Positions 58,302 through 64,000 of a stretch of DNA of 64,000 bases are shown here, piece after piece. The stretch lies in contig NZ_JBHSEZ010000001.1 of the NCBI RefSeq assembly GCF_042653765.1, positions 186,001 to 250,000 on the forward strand, read 5' to 3'. The DNA comes from Castellaniella denitrificans (GTDB lineage: Bacteria; Pseudomonadota; Gammaproteobacteria; Burkholderiales; Burkholderiaceae_B). The stretch's first letter is position 1. Each line of letters begins with the position of its first letter. The notes under the pieces were generated by a model that was given only the letters and a program-made list of their open reading frames with translations, did no database searches and was not told the origin of the DNA. The translations under genes were made by a program, and so were the position numbers.

Positions 58302-59197
58302 CGGGGATCTTCTCCATCGGGGCGCCCGGGGGCGCGGTCATACAGCCTGATCAGTTGCGAGGCGTCCTGCGCCCCCAGGCCCTGGCGGCTGGCCAGGCGG
58401 TAGCTTTGCCCGGCGGCCGCGGCCACCGGCATGGCGGTGCCCTGGGCGCGCGCCAGCGCCGCCACGGTGTCCAGGTCCTTCAGCATGGTGTCCAGGGTGG
58501 CCTGGGCGGGCCCGGGCGCCTGGGTCATGCGCGGCACGAAGATCCGCAGCAGCGTGGAATCGGCCCAGCCGCCGGCCAGGGCTTCGTCCAGGCGCGCCGC
58601 GTCCACCCCGGCGTCCCGCGCCAGGACGACGGATTCGGCGATGGCGGCGATCGTGGCGGTCACGATGGTCTGGTTGCAGAGCTTGGTGACCTGGCCGCTG
58701 CCCACCGGCCCCATGTGGGTCACCCGGCTGGCGTAGGCCATCAGCAGCGGCGTCGCGCGGGCGCAGGCGTCGGCCGGGCCGCCCGCCATGATGGCCAGGG
58801 TGCCGGCCGCCGCGCCGCCGGTGCCGCCGGACACCGGGGCGTCCAGCCAGACGGCGCCGTTGGCCCGGGCCAGCCGCCCGGCGAATTCGCGCGTCTCGGC
58901 CGGCGGGATGGAGGAATGGTCGATCAGCAGCTCCAGGGAGCCGGCCTGCGCCAGCCCGTCCGCGCCGAACACCACGTCGCGCACCGCGTCCGCGTCGAAC
59001 AGGCACAGGGCGACCCAGGCGCATCGTTCGCCCAGCTCGCGCGGGCTCGCGCAGACTCGGGCGCCGGCCGCCTGGATGTCCCGCAGGGGGCCTGGGGAGC
59101 GGTTCCAGACGTGGACCTCGTGCCCGGCCCGCAGCAGACGGTTCACCATGGGCACGCCCATGCGGCCCAGCCCGCAGAATCCGATCTTCATGGCCAT
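58298..59197 (-). CDS. 3-hydroxyisobutyrate dehydrogenase family protein
   Basis: This 299-residue NAD(P)-dependent reductase has the Rossmann motif GFCGLGRMGVPMVNRLLRAG, substrate motif DAPVSGGTGGAAAGTLAIM and catalytic lysine in GQVTKLCNQTI. Substrate could be tartronate semialdehyde, hydroxyisobutyrate or similar. Starts at 59197 or 59191 are both possible. It lies 17 bases after ispH. Confidence 0.92.
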   Translation of the reverse strand: MAMKIGFCGLGRMGVPMVNRLLRAGHEVHVWNRSPGPLRDIQAAGARVCASPRELGERCAWVALCLFDADAVRDVVFGADGLAQAGSLELLIDHSSIPPAETREFAGRLARANGAVWLDAPVSGGTGGAAAGTLAIMAGGPADACARATPLLMAYASRVTHMGPVGSGQVTKLCNQTIVTATIAAIAESVVLARDAGVDAARLDEALAGGWADSTLLRIFVPRMTQAPGPAQATLDTMLKDLDTVAALARAQGTAMPVAAAAGQSYRLASRQGLGAQDASQLIRLYDRAPGRPDGEDPR

Positions 59198-59214
59198 CCG
59201 GTCCGTTCGAGGGG

Positions 59215-60183
59215 TCATTCGGGCCGCTTGCGGGACAGTTCGCGCGGCAGGGGGAAGGCGACCTGCTCGCGCACCCCGTCCAGGGGGCGCACGGAGCGCG
59301 CGCCCAGTTCCTTCAGCCGGTCGATCACCTGCCGCACCAGGACTTCGGGCGCGGAAGCCCCGGCGGTCACGCCGATGCGCCGGGCGTCGCGCAGCCACGC
59401 CGGATCGATCATGTCGGGATGGTCCAGCAGGTAGGCGGTCACGCCCTTGCGCTCGGCGACTTCGCGCAGGCGGTTGGAGTTGGAGCTGTTCGGGCTGCCG
59501 ACCACCAGCACCAGGTCGCATTGCGGCGCCATGACGCGCACCGCGTCCTGGCGGTTCTGCGTGGCGTAGCAGATGTCGCTTTTCTTGGGCTCGGCGATGC
59601 CGGGAAAGCGCGCGCGCAGGGCGGCGGCCACCTGGGCGGCATCGTCGATGGACAGCGTGGTCTGGGTCACGAAGGCGAGGCGGTCCGGATGGCGCACCTG
59701 GAGGGCCTGGACGTCTTCCACCGACTCGACCAGGTACATGCCGTCGTCGGCCTGGCCCAGGGTGCCCTCGACTTCGGGGTGGCCCCGGTGGCCGATCATG
59801 ACGACCTCGCGGCCTTCCTTGCGCATGCGGGCGACTTCGACGTGGACCTTGGTCACCAGCGGGCAGGTGGCGTCGAAGATGCGCTGGCCGCGCCGGGCGG
59901 CCTCGTCGCGCACGGCGCGCGAGACGCCGTGGGCCGAGAAGATCACGATCGCGCCCGAGGGGGCGTCCTCGAGTTCGTCGATGAAGACGGCGCCCTTGGC
60001 GCGCAGGTCCTCGACCACGTAGCGGTTGTGCACGATCTCGTGGCGCACGTAGATCGGCGCCCCGTGGATTTCCAGGGCGCGCTCGACGATCTCGATGGCC
60101 CGGTCGACGCCGGCGCAGAAGCCTCGCGGCTGGGCCAGGACGATCTCGGCACCCGGCGCGTCCGTGGAACGGTCCTGGATCAC
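59215..60183 (-). CDS. ispH: 4-hydroxy-3-methylbut-2-enyl diphosphate reductase
   Basis: This 322-residue Fe-S enzyme is the last step of the non-mevalonate isoprenoid pathway. Cluster Cys are in RGFCAGVDRAIE, DATCPLVTKVH and DICYATQNRQ, with GSPNSSNSNRL for substrate binding. The start is GTG at 60183, overlapping the fkpB stop (GTGA). The longer frame upstream is non-coding. Confidence 0.96.
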   Translation of the reverse strand: MIQDRSTDAPGAEIVLAQPRGFCAGVDRAIEIVERALEIHGAPIYVRHEIVHNRYVVEDLRAKGAVFIDELEDAPSGAIVIFSAHGVSRAVRDEAARRGQRIFDATCPLVTKVHVEVARMRKEGREVVMIGHRGHPEVEGTLGQADDGMYLVESVEDVQALQVRHPDRLAFVTQTTLSIDDAAQVAAALRARFPGIAEPKKSDICYATQNRQDAVRVMAPQCDLVLVVGSPNSSNSNRLREVAERKGVTAYLLDHPDMIDPAWLRDARRIGVTAGASAPEVLVRQVIDRLKELGARSVRPLDGVREQVAFPLPRELSRKRPE

Positions 60184-60650
60184 AGCACCCCCAGAATCTT
60201 GACCTCGACCTGCAGGTCGATGCCGGCCAGGGGATGGTTGAAGTCGAACAGGGCGGCGTCGTCGCGCAGGGTCTTGAGCACGCCGGAATAGCGGCCGCCG
60301 TTGGGCGCCACGAACTCGACCATGTCGCCCGCCTCGAACTCGGTGTCGGGCGGGGCGTTGCGCGCCATTTCGTCGCGCCCGACCCACCGCAGCAGGTCCG
60401 GGTTGCGCTCGCCGTAGGCCTGGGCGGCCGGCAGGTCCGCCGTGAAGTGCTCGCCCTCCGGGCGGTCGAGCAGCAGGGCCTCGATGCCCGGCGCCCATTG
60501 GCCGATGCCCATCTGCAGGGTGGCGGGCCGATCCAGGAAGGTATCGACGAAGACGGTGCCCGCGCCGGGGCCCGTCAGCAGTTCGATGCGGTAGTGCAGC
60601 GTGACATAAGAGTCTGGCCGGACATGCTGCGCGGCTTGAGTTGAGGTCAA
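60180..60650 (-). CDS. fkpB: FKBP-type peptidyl-prolyl isomerase (SlpA)
   Basis: This 156-residue SlpA-type FKBP has VTLHYRIELLTG, MGIGQWAPGIEALLLDRPEG, an IF-domain insert and DFNHPLAGIDLQVEVKI. It is the usual neighbour of ispH. The 4-base overlap with ispH shows translational coupling. Confidence 0.94.
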   Translation of the reverse strand: MTSTQAAQHVRPDSYVTLHYRIELLTGPGAGTVFVDTFLDRPATLQMGIGQWAPGIEALLLDRPEGEHFTADLPAAQAYGERNPDLLRWVGRDEMARNAPPDTEFEAGDMVEFVAPNGGRYSGVLKTLRDDAALFDFNHPLAGIDLQVEVKILGVL

Positions 60651-60700
60651 AATGCCCCCGTGAAGGATTCAATGCAAACCCATACATTTTAGGGCCTATC

Positions 60701-61378
60701 ATGCCACAAGACACCCGATCTCCCTGTTTCGAACGTCCCCGGGAACGCCTGCTGCGGCACGGCGCCCAGGCGCTGACGTCGGCCGAGCTGCTGGCGGTCC
60801 TGCTGCGCACCGGCACGCGCGGCCGCGACGCCGTGGACATGGGGCGCCGGATGATCGAGCATTTCGGCGGACTGCGCCGCCTGCTGGCGGCGGAATCCTC
60901 GGCCCTGCTGGCCTTTCCGGGCATGGGCGCGGCCAAGACCTGCGAACTGATGGCGGTCCAGGAACTCAGCCGCCGCGCGATCGAGGAGCCGCTGCGCAAC
61001 GGCCGCGCCCTGAGCCAGCCCGACCGGGTCAAGCAGTTCTGCGCCCTGCGCCTGGCGCACCTGCGGGTGGAGCACTGCATCGCCCTGTTCCTGGACAGCC
61101 AGCTGCAGCTGATCGAATGCGCCGAGGTCGCGCGCGGCACGCTGTCGCATGCCTCGATCTATCCGCGCGAGGTCGTGAAGGCCGCGCTGGGGCACCACGC
61201 CGCCGCCCTGATCCTGGCCCACAACCACCCCTCGGGCCTGGCCGAGCCCAGCCCGGCCGACATCGCCCTGACGCGCCAGTTGAAGCAGGCCCTGGCCCTG
61301 GTGGACGTGCGGCTGCTGGACCACCTGATCGTCGGCGCCACCGAGGTCACGTCCCTGGCGGAACGGGGGCAGGTCTGA
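60701..61378 (+). CDS. radC: RadC/JAMM family protein
   Basis: This 225-residue protein has an N-terminal HhH region (ALTSAELLAVLLRTGT) and a C-terminal JAMM domain with HNHPSGLAEPSPAD. The enzymatic role is unclear; the old link to DNA repair is disputed. The start MPQDTR is 20 residues into the longer frame. It diverges from fkpB. Confidence 0.93.
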   Translation: MPQDTRSPCFERPRERLLRHGAQALTSAELLAVLLRTGTRGRDAVDMGRRMIEHFGGLRRLLAAESSALLAFPGMGAAKTCELMAVQELSRRAIEEPLRNGRALSQPDRVKQFCALRLAHLRVEHCIALFLDSQLQLIECAEVARGTLSHASIYPREVVKAALGHHAAALILAHNHPSGLAEPSPADIALTRQLKQALALVDVRLLDHLIVGATEVTSLAERGQV

Positions 61379-61558
61379 GTCGGATGCCCACACCGGGATA
61401 CCCGCGCGCGCCCCTGGACCTCGCACCGCCCGCGTAGTAGAATGGTGGGCTTATCTTGGATACGTTGCCAGGGTTCTGATGCGGATCGCTTCCCTTTTCG
61501 AAGGGGCCCCGCGTCCATCCGGCTGGCGGTCCCTAATCACCCACCCACGGATTCCATC

Positions 61559-61819
61559 ATGAAAGAAGGCATTCATCCCGAGTACCGCGAGGTCGTGTTC
61601 CTCGACCTGCAGACCGGCAACAAGTTCATCTCGCGTTCGTCGCTGAATTCGCGCGAGACGACCGAGATCGACGGCAAGACCTACCCGCTCTTCAAGTGCG
61701 ACGTGACCTCGGAATCGCATCCCTTCTACACCGGCGCCCAGACCCGCATCGTCGAAACGGGCCGCGTGGAAAAGTTCCGCGCCCGCTTCGCCCGCACCGC
61801 CGGCACGGTAAAGAAGTAA
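61559..61819 (+). CDS. rpmE2: ribosomal protein L31 type B
   Basis: This 86-residue L31 lacks the zinc CxxC of type A and starts MKEGIHPEYREVVFLDLQTG, with ESHPFYTGAQTRIVETGRVEKF. Type B versions replace the zinc-bound one when zinc is scarce in many bacteria. I see no Zur box upstream. Copy D of the dispersed repeat follows its stop. Confidence 0.95.
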   Translation: MKEGIHPEYREVVFLDLQTGNKFISRSSLNSRETTEIDGKTYPLFKCDVTSESHPFYTGAQTRIVETGRVEKFRARFARTAGTVKK

Positions 61820-61821
61820 GG

Positions 61822-61904
61822 GCCCCCACGCTGCGCAAGCTGCGCTTGCTTGCTGCCCCCCAAGTGGGCGCTTTTTGCCTCGGGACGGCCCGGTGGCAAA
61901 AAAC
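61822..61904 (+). repeat. dispersed two-hairpin repeat, copy D
   Basis: Core CTTGCTGCCCCCCAAGTGGGC, arm CTTTTTGCC (61871-61879), TCGGGACGGCCCGGT and arm GGCAAAAAA (61895-61903). It starts just after the rpmE2 stop. The first hairpin has a T in place of one G. Confidence 0.8.
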
Positions 61905-61944
61905 ATACTAAGCAGCACCCTCTTCCCGCAGCAGTAGTCGCCCT

Positions 61945-61971
61945 AAAAGGCAGCCGTCAGGCTGCCTTTTT
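61945..61971 (+). terminator. intrinsic terminator after rpmE2
   Basis: AAAAGGCAGCC, loop GTCA, then GGCTGCCTTTT and T. Stem is perfect and followed by a T-run. It closes the rpmE2 transcript. Confidence 0.92.
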
Positions 61972-61979
61972 CATTTAAC

Positions 61980-63770
61980 ATGGGTGCATCCATCCGCCCC
62001 CTTTTTCCTGGTGCTTCCCCGGTGCTGCCCCAAGACCTGCGATCGACGCCCGCCCGCCTGACGGCCACGGCCGCCGCCAAACTGTCCAGACTGTTCCTGC
62101 TGTGCGTCGGCCTGGTCTACATCCTGGCCGGCCTGTTCTATCGCGACCCCTGGAAGACCGACGACGTCACCGGCCTGGCGACCATGCTCACGGCCCTGAC
62201 GGGCCAGGACCACGCCTGGCTGCTGCCCCAGGTCGGCCACCTGGCCCAGGCCCAGGACGGGCCGCTCGTCACCTGGGTCGGCGCCCTCTCCATCTGGGCG
62301 CTGCGCGCCCCGCTCGAACTCTTCTACAGCCCCCTGGACGCCGCCATCATCGCCTCGCGCGTGCCCAACCTGCTGTGGTTCGCCCTGCTCACCGGGTCGA
62401 TCTGGTACGGCACCTACCTGCTGGGCCGGCGCCCGGAATCCCAGCCGCTGGCCCTGCCCTTCGGCGGCGAACCGAACCCCCGCGACTATGGCCGCATGCT
62501 GGCCGACGCCGCCCTGCTGCTGATCGTGGCCACGGTCGGCATCGTCTGGCGCATGCACGAGACCTCCGAGGTCCCCGCCCTGATCGCCTGCCAGGCCCTG
62601 GCCTTCTACGCCGTGGCCCGCATGCTGGACCACCCGGTGTCGGGCGCCATCACCCTAGGCATCGCCATGGGGCTGTCCTTCCTGGCGCGCGGCTGGCTGG
62701 GCTGCCTGCCGCTGATCCTGGCCTTGCCCGTCGCCTTCCTGCCCGGCCGCGCCCTGGCGGCCGAGCGCAAGTGGCTGGCCGCCAGCGCCCTGATCGCCGC
62801 CACGCTGATCCTGCTCTGGTGGATTCCCGCCCGGGCCTTCGGCCCGTACTGGACCGAAAGCTGGCTGCTCTGGACGCGCAATGCCTTCGACTGGCCCGGC
62901 GCCCGCGCCTGGGGCAGCATCCTGCGCGACCTGCCCTGGTTCCTCTGGCCGACCTGGCCGCTGGCCCTGCTGGCGCTGTGGCGCTGGCGCGGCTGGTTCG
63001 GCGCGCCCCACATCGGCATCCCGCTGGGCTTCGCCGTCGGGGCGCTGCTGACGCTGCTGGCCAGCGCCGACCCCTTCGAGCCCGAATACGCCACCCTGGC
63101 CGTGCCCTGCGCCGTCCTGGCGGCCTTCGCCCTGCCGACCTTGCGGCGCGGCGTGGTCAACACCCTGGACTGGTTCGCGGTGATGTGCTTTTCGCTGACG
63201 GCCGCCACCGTGTGGCTGGGCTGGGTGGCCCTGCAGACCGGCTGGCCCGCCCAGATCGCCGCCAACATCACCCGCCAGACCCGCGGCTTCGAGCCCCACG
63301 TCGCCTGGCCCGCCACGGCCTTCGCCATCCTGGGCACCCTCGCCTGGATCGCCCTGGCGCGCTGGCGCCTGCGCAGCCATCCGGCCGGCCTCTGGCGCGG
63401 CACGGCGCTGTCGGCCGGCGGCCTGATCACCACCTGGCTGCTGCTGGCCACGCTGTGGATGCCCGCGCTCGACTACGTGCGCAGCTACCGCGACGTCTCG
63501 GCCTCCCTGGCGGCCGCCCTGGCGCAATACCGCCAGCCCGGCGAATGCGTCCGCACCCAGGGCCTGGGCAGCGGCCAGCGGGCGTCCTTCCTGGTCTTCG
63601 ACGGCATCGAATTCAGCTTCGACGGCAACTGCCCCCTGCTGCTGCAGCAGCTCAGCCCCCGCAGCCTGGAGTCGGGCGAGGCCTGGCTGGCCGACCATCC
63701 CGCGCTCTGGGAAGGCCGCCGCAAACCCGACCGCCATGAAATGTTCCGCCTGCTGCGCCTGAAACCCTAG
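61980..63770 (+). CDS. GT39/ArnT-like membrane glycosyltransferase
   Basis: This 596-residue integral membrane protein has about 11-12 helices. The N-terminal periplasmic loop carries acidic residues (FYRDPWKTDDVTGLATMLTA), as in ArnT/GT-C enzymes, and the C-terminal domain includes DGIEFSFDGNCPLLLQQ. It transfers a sugar from a polyprenyl phosphate donor; the acceptor is unknown. It follows the rpmE2 terminator closely and precedes a MATE exporter gene. Confidence 0.8.
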   Translation: MGASIRPLFPGASPVLPQDLRSTPARLTATAAAKLSRLFLLCVGLVYILAGLFYRDPWKTDDVTGLATMLTALTGQDHAWLLPQVGHLAQAQDGPLVTWVGALSIWALRAPLELFYSPLDAAIIASRVPNLLWFALLTGSIWYGTYLLGRRPESQPLALPFGGEPNPRDYGRMLADAALLLIVATVGIVWRMHETSEVPALIACQALAFYAVARMLDHPVSGAITLGIAMGLSFLARGWLGCLPLILALPVAFLPGRALAAERKWLAASALIAATLILLWWIPARAFGPYWTESWLLWTRNAFDWPGARAWGSILRDLPWFLWPTWPLALLALWRWRGWFGAPHIGIPLGFAVGALLTLLASADPFEPEYATLAVPCAVLAAFALPTLRRGVVNTLDWFAVMCFSLTAATVWLGWVALQTGWPAQIAANITRQTRGFEPHVAWPATAFAILGTLAWIALARWRLRSHPAGLWRGTALSAGGLITTWLLLATLWMPALDYVRSYRDVSASLAAALAQYRQPGECVRTQGLGSGQRASFLVFDGIEFSFDGNCPLLLQQLSPRSLESGEAWLADHPALWEGRRKPDRHEMFRLLRLKP

Positions 63771-63798
63771 CATCCCGTTGGACCCATCCGTGCATTCC

Positions 63799-64000
63799 AT
63801 GACCGACGCCCCCCTCGCCGGCCGTCCCGCCGCCCCCTGGCGCACCATCCTGCGGCAGGCCTGGCCGATCCTGGTCAGTTCCTGGGCCGGAATCGTCTTC
63901 GCCGTCCTGGACACGGCCATGGTGGGCCACGCCAGCGCCGCCGACCTCCAGGCGATGTCGCTGGGCGCCTCGATCTACATCACGATCTTCGTCGGCCTGA
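63799..64000 (+). CDS. MATE-family efflux transporter (start only)
   Basis: The first 67 residues are visible, beginning MTDAPLAGRPAAPW, with RQAWPILVSSWAGIVFAVLD and TAMVGHASAADLQAMSLGAS, which are the first-helix marks of MATE exporters. The gene runs off the window end. A GTG nine bases upstream is also in frame. Confidence 0.85.
   Translation, partial: MTDAPLAGRPAAPWRTILRQAWPILVSSWAGIVFAVLDTAMVGHASAADLQAMSLGASIYITIFVGL

Overview
The window looks like a chromosomal segment from a high-GC betaproteobacterium, most probably family Alcaligenaceae (the Bordetella/Achromobacter side). The main evidence is the tmRNA, whose tag reads ANDERFALAA. The queuosine, lipoate and RND gene types and the encapsulin/DyP pair also fit. 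There are no rRNA or tRNA genes, no CRISPR array, no insertion sequence and no prophage. Most of it is core or near-core genome, with a few accessory islets.

Layout. 1-3.3 kb: membrane-bound PQQ glucose dehydrogenase and a stand-alone macro domain. 3.3-7 kb: an unknown membrane-anchored protein, an ABC ATPase lacking several catalytic residues beside a LysR remnant, a TetR/DUF962 divergent pair with two perfect operators, and an orphan zinc-binding protein behind two Zur-like palindromes. 7-14 kb: a small lipoprotein, groES-groEL behind a heat-shock-type promoter, a YdeP-type molybdoenzyme and cbpA-cbpM. 14-19.3 kb: encapsulin with its DyP peroxidase cargo; yhhQ-queC behind a candidate preQ1-I riboswitch; modD plus a DUF364 protein behind a ModE box. 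19.3-23 kb: a PhzF protein, a toxin-antitoxin locus whose toxin is frameshifted, and SOS-controlled umuDC.

23-38 kb: mostly single housekeeping genes (VOC protein, S10 peptidase, YciI, ssrA, mtfA, dienelactone hydrolase, FMN reductase, pirin with a divergent LysR, lipA, a GT39 transferase, a PAS-GGDEF-EAL protein, ribA, an AraC regulator and an EamA exporter). 38.9-44.7 kb: a complete RND efflux operon. 45-50 kb: a branched-chain amino-acid-type ABC operon with a natural LivM-LivG fusion. 50.4-56.6 kb: HIT protein and a dipeptide ABC operon (dppABCDF order). 56.9-60.7 kb: fkpB-ispH followed by a dehydrogenase and a DUF945 protein. 60.7-64 kb: radC, rpmE2, a second GT39 transferase and the start of a MATE exporter.

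The most noteworthy items are not classic genes. One is a dispersed two-hairpin repeat found four times, in which the arms of one copy have changed together (TTTTTGCC/GGCAAAAA versus TTTTCATC/GATGAAAA) so that the stem survives and its 3' arm supplies a gene's start codon. Others are the candidate preQ1 riboswitch over the yhhQ ribosome-binding site, the zinc-finger/ribbon-helix-helix antitoxin with its one-base-disrupted toxin, and the ModE-box-controlled modD/DUF364 pair. All function calls come from reading the sequence and knowledge of the families; no database search was run.
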